Shown in pieces: positions 36,560 through 50,303 of a stretch of DNA of 64,000 nt. This DNA is from Lamellibrachia columna (Eukaryota > Annelida > Polychaeta > Sabellida > Siboglinidae). The DNA lies in the NCBI GenBank assembly GCA_963662155.1, contig OY759273.1, positions 30,694,036 to 30,758,035 on the forward strand. The letters are read 5' to 3'. Each line of letters opens with the position of its first letter. Within the stretch, counting starts at the first letter, position 1. The notes beneath the pieces are model-generated. The model was not told the DNA's origin. It searched no databases and saw only the letters and a program-made list of their open reading frames with translations. Position numbers and translations under genes: made by a program.

Positions 36560-38560
36560 ATGGATTGATAACCTTCCACATATATGACAATTAATAATCA
36601 TAGAAGAATTGTGCTATGTTTCAACAGTGTATAGTTTAATATAGATGCATAATCAATAACATTGTGTATGTATTTTACTAATAGTGATATCGGGAGAATT
36701 ATTGAATGCGTTTGCTATGCTGAACCTGATGTTCCTTGTGGAGAATTCATGATTTACTGACTCGACATATGTGACGTCGCCAAATTGTACAAACAATGAC
36801 AAATTGGCTCCAGTTATTGTGGTCTTATTTGTTAATTCTAAATAAAATATGTATAAAAATAAAAACAAAAACCTGAAACACACAACAACAGAGTGTGTAA
36901 GTTATACAATATCACTCAACAATACAAACATAGAAACAAGATGGTGTGAAGACATGCTCCAAATAATGCACAATACAAAGTTACCAATATAATGTAAAGC
37001 ATCCAAAATAAACCATGAATACAATTGCATGTAATTTAGCAAACACAATAAGTATTTGCATCTAATGCATGCAATAATTACACAATCTACCATAACCATG
37101 TTCACCACAACACTATGCCATTTCACTGCATGAGGCTCATTAACGAATGTTTTATCAACTGTCAACGACACTCGAGCATGATCCCTTCTGCAATAGCATG
37201 ACGAAACATGTCATTTAGTAGAACATGTATAATTATTTAGACAGATGTTGCAATCATCATATCTCTATGTTCGGAAGATACTACTTTGATAAGTTCCAAC
37301 TTACTACACAGTACACAGATTCGTGATTAAACTTAACTTTCTAAGCTGTTCTACCAGCTACTGGCTACAATCCTTCAAAATATAATGAAGCCCTAGCAGT
37401 TAACAGACATCTGGTGAGGCATTCCTCCCTTTACATGTTCAGTTATAATTAAGTAATTATAACTGAACATGTAAATACGTTTACATAGATGGACAATTCT
37501 CCAATATACATTATGGTACAATTATAAATTGAAAGGATTCGTTTTCTAAGGTATAGAAAAAAATATATATAATATTTAGAGTCTTACCAAAACAGGGTTG
37601 TTGTCATGTTGACTGTGGGATCATGCCTGGCCCACTGGGACAGTGATCTTCCCCCTGACCACATGTGACCCCTGTCTCTTGGGTAAATGTTATACTGAAC
37701 AAACTTAATTATCAGTAATATGACTAGCAACCTACACATTAAATGGAATTAACCATAAGAGAAATAGTTGTAACAATAATAACAAATGAAGTACTTCTCT
37801 ATTGAATGCACTTGATTACCCAGGGTGCTGCTAAATGGTGGCAAGTAACGACACCATAAATAAGTTTAGGGAGCATATCAACACAAGCTAAAACACACCT
37901 AAACTCTATATTATGTATTAGCGACCAAACTGCTCCCTTACACATACATATAGGGATACATACATGTCTGCAAGCTGACTGATTATTTTTAAGGCATACG
38001 TCGATTAAGTCATAGGATACGTCGCGGGCTGTTGGGGACAGGTTCGGTTGTCTTCAGGTGCATATGCGCGTCTTGGCTAGCAGTTTATTTGACCCGTCCG
38101 TCAGTGCTCTATTTACCTGTGACCTACTGCTCTATTTACCTGTGGCTTACCTGGTTAAAACGTGGTGTGCCGAGTGTACATGTAACGTCAACTGGCTTAA
38201 TTGTAAGATATTAAAGGTCTATGTTTCAAAATGTAACTTGTTAATGATTTGTATAACGTGACCTCCCTGTACGTTAGAATGAAAGGTGCTACTGTGAAGG
38301 CGTAGGGTTGTACATCTTAGGAATAGGTCGACGCACGTGAAGGACGTGGCTCTGTAAGATTGTTTACCACTTTACAAAATTAACGAAACTTTACTTTTAG
38401 TGATATTTGGTATCAGTAATGGTTCTATGGTTTAACTTAATACATCTTTGTGGAAGATTGTAATAATGTGCGGAATTAAGCATTTTACTTTTCACAAATG
38501 TCTGAGGACCGAAGGCTAAGAACATTAAATGTTATGTTTTAACTTTGGAAGGGCATGTAT
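36560..38560. other. Intergenic stretch with a perfect 46-bp palindrome
   Basis: AT-rich and without recognisable genes. The palindrome is listed separately. Confidence 0.45.
37430..37475. repeat. Perfect 22-bp inverted repeat with 2-base centre
   Basis: The left arm TTTACATGTTCAGTTATAAT plus TA is exactly complementary to the right arm after AG. It could extrude as a cruciform. No matching terminator or miRNA context is seen. Confidence 0.9.
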
Positions 38561-38572
38561 GTAGCCACGTAT

Positions 38573-40032
38573 TAGTGCCCTGCACGGGCCGGGCTTGGGA
38601 TTGCATGCCGGGTCGGGCTTCTAAAAAAAATTGCGGGCCGGGCCGGGCCTGGGCCTACATATTGCAGGCCCGGACCGGCCCTGAAAAAAATATTAAACAC
38701 ATTGGGCTTGGGCCTAGACTGGGCCTGGCCGGGCCTGGGCTGGGCCTGGACCTAATAAAATATGAATACAAAACCCAGATTTTTTATTCTAATATTAATA
38801 CGAACTGATTATAAATTGTATTTCCGGTTAATAAATGTTTAAAATCATTTCTTTGGTATTACATAGTTGCAAATTGTGACCTTGCATGGAATTATGAATG
38901 ACACAGGTGCTTTATATATTGGAATGTAGTTTAACCTCTTTTCAATAATGGGACTTCCAATGGTATAATTTTAATAATGTGCATTCTTTTATTAGATACA
39001 TTTCATATAATAGCATTACACAGTACATATTACTACTACATAATACATACAGAATACAGATGTTACAAATGCATATTTTTTGCATGAATGTAGCCTTTTG
39101 CATATATCTAATGGCCCCATAAGTTCACTTGGCTGGAAGTAGTCAGCCCCAAATGTTTAGTTAAGACATATTTGTAGAGGCAAACAAGCCATAATTAACC
39201 ATGAAGGTTTGAACCTACAAGTGGACATTATATTGTCTTCCCTCCAAATATTGCCTGCCTGAATGACGTGCCCATCGGCTACTGCCTGGTGCCCACCCCA
39301 GTTGGTATTTTTGTAATTGTATTAACTAGTGTCTACTGTTTAGTGCAGTAATGTTAGTACAATTTCCCTAGTACTGATTCATTCACACTTGTACTAATTC
39401 ACACATGTCTGAACCTGATTTGTCTCAGGCTAGTGACTGCAGGCCTGCTGGAAATGCCACTGGGTGTCAAGTGCCAGTGGGTGACATTTAATTGAAATAT
39501 CAATTAATACCAAATTAACTGCCCTTACTGGTAACCTTAATTAATTAAATTAAGTTAACTTAATTGAGCAAATTCAATTCACTACTTAAATTAGGGTTAT
39601 GGTTAGCATTAGGGTTAAGTTCGGGTTAGATAAACAAATATCTTACCATAACCATAAGCCAATAAATTAAAGCCATATATAAACATATGTTATAATACTT
39701 AATAGTAATGACAATAAAAAGTTGATTCTTTTTCTTCAGGATGTTCGTCCGTGTGACGCAGTTGGTTGTGCTGGATTTCTAGAACTCGTCCAGCACACTA
39801 TGGACAGTAGACTAGTAGACATTATACAATGTTCATACATTATTTGTTATGTTTATTTAATAAAACAATACGTATGTATTACAGTTTAGTTGTGTTTCGT
39901 TTTTATTATAAGATAATAGGTTTATCTTTAAAAAAATTAGCGGGCCGCGGGCTTACCAATCTTTGGCCTGGATTCTAACTGGTGATTGTGGGCCGGGCTT
40001 GGGCTCAAATTATAGGCTCGTGCAGGGCACTA
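38573..40032. mobile_element. Non-autonomous hAT-type DNA transposon, 1460 bp
   Basis: The left end TAGTGCCCTGCACGGGCC and the right end (reverse complement TAGTGCCCTGCACGAGCC) differ at one of 18 bases. They are flanked by 8-bp sequences CCACGTAT (38565-38572) and CTACGTAT (40033-40040), matching at 7 of 8 positions. An 8-bp target duplication and short ends starting TAG/CAG are typical of hAT elements. Subterminal GGGCCGGGC words occur at both ends. No transposase frame is inside, so it would need one in trans. Confidence 0.85.
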
Positions 40033-40040
40033 CTACGTAT

Positions 40041-40780
40041 GTATAATTACAATCACGCCAGTACTATGTGTTAATTTAGTATTATGTTGTAGATTCTGTC
40101 GTGTTTTTGCTTGATTATGTAATCTTATTTTACCTTAAAATTTATGTATTTCCGAGGAAATATGTTTGAACGGCCTAAGTCATGATTGAACAGGTATGGC
40201 CAGAGGATCCAAAAGCTGCTGTCTAGCCGGAGGGTACGTCGGACGGCGCGTCACTTGACTGCGTCACTGAGTCGAGAGCACTAGTCGTCGCACTTCGCCT
40301 GTCTGGGATGGATGGCGTAACAGTTGGACACCGTTCTGCCTGGCTGGTCGAGGGCTAATGAATGTTGGACGCAGCAGCGAATATTCACAATGTATCTATT
40401 GCAGTGGACACAAACGTCAATCCACTTACCCAATGTTTTAGAGATCAGCTGATATGGGCAATTCATTTTCGTAATCAGTAGATGTTATACGACTGCAAGA
40501 GAGGACTTTAAAATATTGCACTAAGCCGTCTCATTTATTATTCTGCTGGTTAGGTGCATCGCTTTATAAAGTCTTTTTTTCAGTATGTTGTATCAGTGAT
40601 AATTATTTCCATAGCAGTAAAGTACGGGACATTAAAGTCCCGCTAATTCGGTTATTCGTTATTCGGGTAACTTCGATTCAGTTCCAAGAGTGACTTTAAT
40701 AGTCAGATTACTGTATATCAATGCTGTGCAACTTTGCAAGTCTATGTGTGCATTACGCTTACTTAGGTTTATTATTCTTA
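40041..40780. other. Intergenic stretch, nothing recognised
   Basis: No supported gene or element. The short open frames have no domain. Confidence 0.4.
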
Positions 40781-41070
<290 letters not shown>

Positions 41071-41834
41071 ACATTTGGGTAAAAAAGTAGAAAAAAAATA
41101 ATATATATATATACCTTCTTGGTTTATCAAGTGCTATTTCAGTGTTACGTTTATTTATAGAAGATATAAACTTTGCAAGTTCATCTATTAATTGTCAGTA
41201 CGTCACATTTAAGAGATGTGTTTCACAGTATTCGCGTGATATTTCAGAGACCCAGACATATATGATTGTTCAAATCAACGCTGTCATTGAGTTGGGCTGT
41301 TTTGCAGCAAATGTGTCCTTAGTGTGATACCACATGTTCAGATCAGGTGCATTACCCGACCGACCAATGAATAATGAATAGTAATGCATGAATGTGTCAC
41401 AGTCCAGCAGTGTCATCTATGTCCTCTCTGACTGTAGCTTGTCATTCAGAATTGCTTTGTAAAAAAATCCTTTAAATCTATTTTTTAGTCGGATTAGTAA
41501 CTTCTTTGATAGTATATTGCGTTTTTATGTCATTATTAAGTCTCTTCAGAATTATTTGATTTGTGGTTAAGTTAGTTTTATGACATCGGTATTGGTCTGA
41601 GTCTGGAGGTGTTTGTTTAATTTCAAATATAATTGATCTCTGAAAACAATTGGCCAGATTGTACCCATTGTGATCCACTGAGACAGACTGTGTTCATGCT
41701 TATTGACTATATGTTCTGGCAATTTGCTTTGCATACTGTTTCACTAAGAATGTTGAGATTGTAAGTAGGATCATCTTCGCTTGCCAGGGGTGGTAGTAGT
41801 GTATTCAGTACCCCTAACCAGGGTAGTAGTGTAC

Positions 41835-42160
41835 TACAGTATCCCTGGCAGATCGACCTGTTGAAACATGAATTTGTCAGTTTATCCCACGCCAAGTGTG
41901 GATGTACGTTGAATCATCTGTACTTCGTCCCACTTCCTGTATTGCTCGAAATGTTTCTAGGAACTAGACGCGCCCGCGCCCATACCTCAAAGAGCGTTTC
42001 CACGAAATGCCCTTCATTACCTGTCCGACCAGCGACGACGGGTCCACTACCAATTAAAGTTAAGTTCCCGTATATGAGCCCTGTAAATCTGAGCGAGCAA
42101 TATTATTGGTTAGAACAGCTAAAAAATCATCGTTTCAACAGGACGATCTGCCAGGAGTAC
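41835..42160. repeat. Inverted flank of the 49-bp satellite
   Basis: CCCTGGCAGATCGACCTGTT (GAAAC) at 41842-41866 is the reverse complement, with few changes, of GTTTCAACAGGACGATCTGC (CAGG) at 42131-42154. Satellite-like words also precede the left arm in inverted sense (41760-41840). The roughly 265-bp middle part is unique. Confidence 0.7.
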
Positions 42161-44895
42161 TGACGTAGTCAGAAGCCCCTGGTTGGGGAGGGTAGATCTG
42201 CCAGGGTTACTGATTTAGTCAGAAGACCCTGGTGGCAAGGGTAGATCTGCCAGGGGTACTGATGTAGTCAGAAGACCCTGGCGGCGAGGGTAGATCTGCC
42301 AGAGGAACTGATGTAGTCAGAAACCCCTGGAGGCAAGGGTAGATCTGCCAAGGGTACTGATGAAGTCAGAAGCCCCTGGTGGCAAGGGTAGATCTGCCAG
42401 GGGTACTGATGTAGTCAGAAGCCCCTGGCGGCGAGGGTAGATCTGCCAAAGGAACTGATGTAGTCAGAAACCCCTGGCGGCAAGGGTAGATCTGCCAGGG
42501 ATACTGATGTAGTCAGAAGCCCCTGGCGGCGAGGGTAGATCTGCCAGGTGTACTGATGTAGTCAAAAGCCCCTAGCGGCGAGGGTAGATCTGCCTGGGGT
42601 CCTGATGTTGTCAGAAACCCCTGGTTGGGGAGTGTAGATCTGGCAGGACTACTGATGTAGTCAGAAGCCCCTGGCGGCGAGGTTAGATCTGCCAGGGGTA
42701 CTGATGTAGTCAGAAAACCCTGGTTGGGGAGGGTAGATCTGCAAGGGCTACTGATGTAGTCAGAAGCACCTGGCGGCGAGGTTAGGTCTGCCAGGGGTAC
42801 TGATGTAGTCAGAAACCCCTGGTTGGGGAGGGTAGATCTGAAAGGGGTACTGATGAAGTCAGAACACCCTGGTGGGAAGGGTAGATCTGCCAGGGGTACT
42901 GATGTAGTCAGAAGCCCCTGGCGGCGAGGGTAGATCTGCCAGAGGAACTGATGTAGTCAGAAACCCCTGGAGGCAAGGGTAGATCTGCCAAGGGTACTGA
43001 TGAAGTCAGAAGCCCCTGGTGGCAAGGGTAGATCTGCCAGGGGTACTGATGTAGTCAGAAGCCCCTGGCGGCGAGGGTAGATCTGCCAAAGGAACTGATG
43101 TAGTCAGAAACCCCTGGCGGCAAGGGTAGATCTGCCAGGGATACTGATGTAGTCAGAAGCCCCTGGCGGCGAGGGTAGATCTGCCAGGTGTACTGATGTA
43201 GTCAAAAGCCCCTAGCGGCGAGGGTAGATCTGCCTGGGGTCCTGATGTTGTCAGAAACCCCTGGTTGGGGAGTGTAGATCTGGCAGGACTACTGATGTAG
43301 TCAGAAGCCCCTGGCGGCGAGGTTAGATCTGCCAGGGGTACTGATGTAGTCAGAAACCCCTGGTTGGGGAGGGTAGATCTGCAAGGGCTACTGATGTAGT
43401 CAGAAGCCCCTGGCGGCGAGGTTAGGTCTGCCAGGGGTACTGATGTAGTCAGAAACCCCAGGTTGGGGAGGGTAGATCTGAAAGGGGTACTGATGAAGTC
43501 AGAACACCCTGGTGGGAAGGGTAGATCTGCCAGGGGTACTGATGTAGTCAGAAGCCCCTGGCGGCGAGGGTAGATCTGCCAGAGGAACTGATGTAGTCAG
43601 AAGCCCCTGGCGGCAAGGGTAGATCTGCCAGGGATACTGATGTAGTCAGAAGCCCCTGGCGGCGAGGGTTGATCTGCCTGGGGTACTGATGTTGTCAGAA
43701 ACCCCTGGTTGGGGAGGGTAGGTCTGGCAGGGCTACTGATGTAGTCAGAAGCCCCTGGCGGCGAGGTTAGATCTGCCAGGGGTACTGATGTAGTCAGAAA
43801 CCCCTGGTTGGGGAGGGTAGATCTGCCAGGGCTACTGGTGTAGTTAGAAGCCCCTGGCAGCGAGGTTAGATCTGCCAGGGGTACTGATGTAGTCAGAAAC
43901 CCCTGGTTGGGGAGGGTAGATCTGAAAGCGGTACTGATGTAGTCAGAAACCCCTAGTTGGGAAGGGTAGATCTGCCTAGGGTACTGATGAAGTCAGAACA
44001 CCCTGGTGGGGAGGGTAGTTCTGCCAGGGATACTGATGAAGTCAGAAGACCCTGGTGGGGAGGGTAGATCTGCCAGGGGTACTGATGTAATCAGAAGCCC
44101 CTGGCGGTGAGGGTAGATCTGCCAGGGGTACTGATGAAGTCAGAAGTCCCTGGCAGCGAGGGTAGATCTGCCAGGGGTACTGATGAAGTCAGAAGACCCT
44201 GGCGGCGAGGGTAGATCTGCCAGGGGTACTGATAAAGTCAGAAGCCCCTGGCGGCGAGGGTAGATGTGCCACGGGTACTGATGTATTCAGAAGCCCCAGG
44301 CGGCGAGGGTAGATCTGCCAGGGGTACTGATGTAGTCAGAAGCCCCTGGCGGCGATGGTAGATCTGCCAGGGGTACTGATGAAGTCAAAAGCCCCTAGCG
44401 GCGAGGGTAGATCTGCCTGGGATCCTGATGTTGTCAGAAACCCCTGGTTGGGGAGTGTAGATCTGGCAGGACTACTGATGTAGTCAGAAGACCCTGGCGG
44501 CGAGGGTAGATCTGCCAGGGGTACTGACGAAGTCAGAAGCCCCTGGCGGCGAGGGTAGATCTGCCAGGGGTACTGATGTAGTCAGAAGCCCCTGGCGGCG
44601 AGGGTAGATCTGCCAGGGGTACTGATGTAGTCAGAAGCCCCTGGCGGCGAGGGTATCTCTGCCAGGGGTACTGATGAAGTCAGAAGCCCCTGGTGGCAAG
44701 GGTAGATCTGCCAGGGGTACTGATGAAGTCAGAAGCCCCTGGTGGCAAGGGTAGATCTGCCAGAAGTACTGATCAAGTCAGAAGCCCCTGGTGGTGAGGG
44801 TAGATCTGCCAGGGGTACTGACGTAGTCAGAAGCTCCGGGCGGCGAGGGTAGATCTGCCAGTGGTACTGATGTAGTCAGAAGCCCCTGGCGGCGA
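42140..44895 (+). repeat. 49-bp satellite array, about 56 copies, with about 640-bp higher-order repeat
   Basis: Consensus pieces GGGTAGATCTGCCAGGGGTA, CTGATGTAGTCAGAAGCCCC and TGGCGGCGA. Period 49 (for example 44521 and 44570). Variant monomers (AGAGGAACTG; CTGGTTGGGGAG; ATCTGAAAGG) recur in the same order at about 42301 and 42941, so a block of about 13 monomers was duplicated. GC-rich against AT-rich surroundings. Not CRISPR, as there are no unique spacers. Confidence 0.95.
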
Positions 44896-44899
44896 GGAT

Positions 44900-46140
44900 G
44901 AGTAGAAGTACCTGCATTATTTATTTTCAGGACATATACTGATGATCTGCATTATTGTTTTCTTGTCGCATAGATTTATCGGCAGTTGATAGACACAGCA
45001 TATGGGATGGATCCTTGAGGTAATGAGTATATTATATGAGATGGATGCTATAGGGTAAGGGGGAACATATTATGCTATATCCCCTTCTATGGAATGGCAC
45101 AATATATTAAGGTTGTCTAGGTACCATGTGATATGCAGGGGTTTTGACCACTGATGGGTTATTCAAATGAGGAGACGATGAGAAATATCGGTGTGGTATA
45201 GACGTGAAATGGTCAGAGCGGTCGACGCCAATGTGGGTGAATTTAGACCTGTACCTATATTTGTACAAAGACTCGCAATGAGGGCGTGTATGTGCTGACT
45301 AAAAAACATATATTCGTGTCGAGAATATACCACTAGGGAAGGAAGATTAGTCATTAGCTTCTCTACGAAATTAACACTGGAGTGTTGGGGTATGGGCCGG
45401 AGGGTACCCTGTCAATGGCGTGGGCAGTCGGCCGGATGTTGTCAGTCTTCTCCGTCGCGAGACGAACGTGAGTTGGCCTGGAAGGCGTAGTGGACCCCGC
45501 AAGTGTCGGGGATTACGTCCTGTTTCGGCATATTATAAATATGAACATTCCTGACAAGGCCGCCCGTTAGAAAAGCAGCCTACAGTCGCTGACACGTGTA
45601 ATTATGCGATGGAACAATGATATGTGTATTCGTATTAAAGTAAACGATCCTCCTTACAGGAGTAGTCATGCATTGTTCGTCTGTTTCATATGGTTATTGC
45701 AGAGATCCTTCGCTTTGGAGTTGACGTGTGATGTGGTTAATGCTTATAGCATTATGTCTATCATTATATATATATATGGGTCCTTTGTGAAGGAATTCAT
45801 ATGCGGTGTAGCAATGTATAATGTGTTAATGACAAGGTGTCCTCCACGTAGGAGGCGACAGATGTTGCCGTTCCTGTTTATGGGTCTATGTAACCGATTC
45901 CTTACTACAGAATATCCTCAGCTGTTTCTTATTGTATGATTTTCATTTGTTGTACCATTCCTTGCTATTGCGGGGTTATGATTGTATGCCTAGACCGGTA
46001 GTATGTGTATCAGTTATTCCAAAATCAGTGTATTAACTATATTGTAAAACAGTATTTATGATTTGCCTACGGTAACTTGGCTGCTCAGTATTACATACAC
46101 TCCGAATTCAAACCGTTCGAGAACAAGCTTCATCTGGCAT
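44900..46140. other. Intergenic stretch, nothing recognised
   Basis: The frame at 45604-45939 (111 codons) has no domain, and hydrophobic patches alone do not support a gene. Confidence 0.4.
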
Positions 46141-46147
46141 TCTTGAC

Positions 46148-46394
<247 letters not shown>

Positions 46395-46574
46395 CAACCA
46401 TTTTCTTTAACATTTCAAAGCACATCATATCTTTATTATCATACATGTTGTGGGAAAGTTCGTTACCTTAATTTTAAAAAAAAAAACACCCAAAGCTGAT
46501 AACCCACAATTTCGACCCAACCCAGTGACAGATTTTGAAATGTTGGTGCGTTCTGTAGAATAGTCAATGTAGTA

Positions 46575-46647
<73 letters not shown>

Positions 46648-46766
46648 AGTCGTATATTGTTTTATGCATATTCTAGTCTAGATGCTGCATAGGGAGACCA
46701 GTGCTTACAGGACCGCGTACGGGGATATATATGAAGGGGTTAAAATAGACCGTATACGCGAAACAT

Positions 46767-46863
46767 ATTGTTGACGTGCGTCTATTCTAATACTGATATT
46801 GTTGACGTGCGCCTATTCTAATACTGATATTGTTGACGTGCGTCTGTTCTAATACTGATATTG
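46767..46863 (+). repeat. 31-bp tandem repeat, 3 copies
   Basis: Unit ATTGTTGACGTGCGTCTATT plus CTAATACTGAT, nearly identical copies. Confidence 0.93.
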
Positions 46864-47098
46864 GATGATTAACTTTTTTTTTTAACTGGCAAATACTTTA
46901 CGACTCGAGTTTGGTTGAGTTGCCGACCAGCGTACATTGAACGACTGATAAGTTTTAATTAAATTAAGCACACGACATGCAATAAGAATTTAGCAATTTA
47001 CACCTAGCATAACTCTACGTCATCCGATTACTAGGCTATGATCAAACGAATGGATCAGGACAACAGACGTGTCTCGAATGACAAGTGAACCGTGACAA

Positions 47099-47287
47099 GT
47101 GATCTGTTGTCGCGCGGTTATTTCTGAGAATGATGAAGCTGACACCGGAACACTTGTACACAGCGACCTCGAACCGCGTCCTGTTTACTCAAGCGTCTCA
47201 TCAACAACCGAGATCACAAAAGAAACCAAATCAACAAGCCACCACCAAACCGCCCCCTCTATTCTGGCACAATACAGCAGGACATGA
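47099..47287 (+). CDS. Candidate plus-strand terminal exon (Ser/Thr-rich tail)
   Basis: The open frame reads VICCRAVISENDEADTGTLV, HSDLEPRPVYSSVSSTTEIT and so on to a TGA. A Cys-Cys-Arg start followed by a Ser/Thr/Glu-rich stretch looks like the tail of a membrane protein. No membrane segment or clear acceptor is seen upstream, and no neighbour supports it. Weak. Confidence 0.2.
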   Translation: MICCRAVISENDEADTGTLVHSDLEPRPVYSSVSSTTEITKETKSTSHHQTAPSILAQYSRT

Positions 47288-47299
47288 TGTGAACATTAT

Positions 47300-48350
47300 T
47301 CAGGCAGGGAAACGGTCGCACTATCCTGCGCTGGTTTGAACATCATTTCTCAAATTTCACTAAATGTCCAATAGAATCCATTGGGGAGCTAATTTCACTT
47401 CTGCTGCAATAGCACGAAAATCGTTGTAGCTGAAGATGGGTGTTCCAAGAAAAGGGTAAATTGTGCAGACAAATGTAATAAGTATGAAAAGTCTCAAAAT
47501 GTGCTTTGGGGTTAAATCTTAACATATCCTGAGGTAGGGATATTAGTTATAATTTACTGTTCGATACTGTCTTCCTCTTCTGCAAATGTAAGAGTCCGAT
47601 GTATTTCTTGCGCCGCAGGGCCTGCTGTATGTAGCACGATTGCCATCCGAGTTTCCTTCGCTTTCTTGCCAAGCTCACATGCTAAGAAGTAAGTCAGACA
47701 CTGCTGCTCCCATCAGCTCCAATTTTTAGCCTCTAGCAAAGTTCATAGGCTCGGGAGACTTTAGAGCATTTATTCTGCGTAGAGTACTCAGTCACCTCGT
47801 GACACCATGTCGTAGATGGGATCAGATCATCGCCAAGATATGAATCATAACAACAGCATTCATTTTGGACATTATATCGCACACTCTTTATTGCTTAATT
47901 CTCATTGGCTGAAAATACAATATTTACCAGATTGGTCACTAGTCTGGTCGCTAGAGGGCAGCAGGTAAAAGCAGCTTACACATTATATGACAGTCGTTCT
48001 TCTAAACTAAGGTCTCAGTTCTGGAATCATTTCAGTTGCTCTCCTCTGTATTTTTTTAAGCGTATCTATATCCTTCTTACGATATGGTCTCCTAGCTCAA
48101 CCGGGGTCTTCGGCCCACAGGGGGCCACAGAGTGCTGCCATGGGGTCCGCAAGATGGCAGGGGAAATTACAGTTTTAAATTACCTGGTAAATTTTTTATA
48201 AATTTTACTTTCTGACCTAACTATGAAAACGACCACCTGTATCCGCCAAACTACTCCTCGTGTATCTATCATACATATCATCTCATACACATCACGTTAA
48301 CAAAACCATAAATTTACTGCCGTATAACCATCCAACAATGAAAACTAAAC
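47300..48350. other. Intergenic stretch, nothing recognised
   Basis: No supported gene. It precedes the transposase relic. Confidence 0.4.
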
Positions 48351-48399
48351 GCAAAGTTTATCATTCATTGTTGAGCTTTGCAACGAACTTGCTGGTGCT

Positions 48400-49240
48400 G
48401 TGCAACGTCAAACGGAGAAGAAAATGGACACATTTATTACTCGTCCATCGTCCTCAAAACAAGTGCCAGTAAATACAAATTCACAGATTGATAAGTCAGA
48501 CGATGAGTCAAACTCAGAGGCCACAGCGACTATGAATAAAAGGCAGAATTGCTCGGATAATGCTAGCCAGATCTTAGGACGGCTATAACGACAAAATACG
48601 TTTTTGATACACTGGATGATTTTATGAGGAATAATGGAATCATCTCGACAAAATGCATCCGATTATGTATATATTTGCACAGAGACGCGATGGCTGCAAA
48701 AGACATTGAACCAAGGCTTCACGAGGTTATGAACACTGCCGTGACCATTGTGAACTTTGTGAATTTATTTATTATACTTGTTAAAGCAAGAGCCACAAAC
48801 TCCAGGTTATTCACCACACTCTGTACCACTCCCTGTTCATGCACACAGAGGTCATATGGTTATCACGCATGTTCAGCCTTAGGAAGGAGCTGTGTATTTT
48901 CCTATCAGACAAGAGACCTGATCTGGCGGAGTACTTGAGTGATGAGAAATGGGTTGCTCAACTCAGCTATCTTGCAGACATATTCAGTGAAACAAACAAG
49001 TTCAATAAAATGACGCAGGGTGCAAAAACAGCATATCCCAGCATGAACGAGTCGAGGCATTCGAAAGAAAACTATGGAAAATGCATGCCTCTTTAGGAAC
49101 CTCCGACATGTTTGAACAGATGCATGCATTCATTCTGGGGAGAAACATGGATTTCAGTGTCATCAAACGTCAGGCAACAGTACTGGTCTGGTCCCAATGT
49201 GATGCTGTTTTGCAACCACTCTTCCTATACCAAAGCGTTT
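48400..49240 (+). pseudogene. hAT-type (ZBED5/SCAND3-like) transposase relic
   Basis: Plus-strand blocks in three frames: KMDTFITRPSSSK near 48420; HRDAMAAKDIEPRLHEVMNT then VTIVNFVN at 48678-48770; KARATNSRLFTTLC at 48784; MHTEVIWLSRMFSLRKELCI at 48839; SDEKWVAQLSYLADIFSETN at 48940; ERKLWKMHASL at 49065-49100. Order and wording match the hAT-derived ZBED5-type protein family (H-T-E-V-R-W-L-S-R; Y-L-A-D-I-F). Frameshifts at about 48590, 48780 and 49060 show that it is dead. It may have come as a transposon or as a retrocopy. Confidence 0.75.
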
Positions 49241-49249
49241 CCAGACGGC

Positions 49250-49820
49250 CTTAGCTGGTCAATCGGTGTGCCACCCTTGAACAAGGTGATTACTTGGATG
49301 CTTGGGAAATTATGTTATCATTAATGAGAGCTCACAGCATCAAATAATTTCAGTTAAATACTGAACTTAATTAATGATAAGGCACAAGCTGTCTTGTTAT
49401 CGACCTGTTCCACTTGAGTATGGGAGGAGCTAAATTGCACAACAGGATATGAATGCGCAGGTGAAATTGTATCTGAGTAGGTAGGGGGTCAGTCCAGTAG
49501 TAGTCGTAGCCTCTCAGGGAAACTGGTCAGCGGTAATACCACCTAGCACTGCCAATAGTAAAACTAACAAAGACATTTGATGCCTAGCCGATGAAGCCAT
49601 CTGGCTTGTGAACCCCTACCTTCTCATGTCTTTCCAGACGTGTCTTATCAACTCACACAAACATTGAAACAACACGCTTTAGCAGCTAGCTGTGTTGGTT
49701 ACCTGATACCAACTGGAACTATAATTGATCAGAAGAAAGACCAGTGCAACAGAGGAATGCTGTTGTTAATTGCAATTAAAAGTGCCCTGTCAGGAATCCT
49801 GTCCCTGATATTATGGGTAA
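49250..49820. other. Intergenic stretch, nothing recognised
   Basis: An open plus frame from 49640 runs into the MITE at 49829. Its pre-MITE part (LTQTLKQHALAASCVGYLIP...) is not recognised. Confidence 0.4.
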
Positions 49821-49828
49821 GCTTGAAT

Positions 49829-50295
<467 letters not shown>

Positions 50296-50303
50296 GCTTG
50301 AAT

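Noticed and set aside
42140..44895. CRISPR-like array
   Set aside because: Monomers are contiguous without unique spacers, and the DNA is clearly eukaryotic.
45604..45939. 111-codon frame
   Set aside because: No domain, no splice sites, low-complexity Ile-Tyr stretch in the middle; likely chance.
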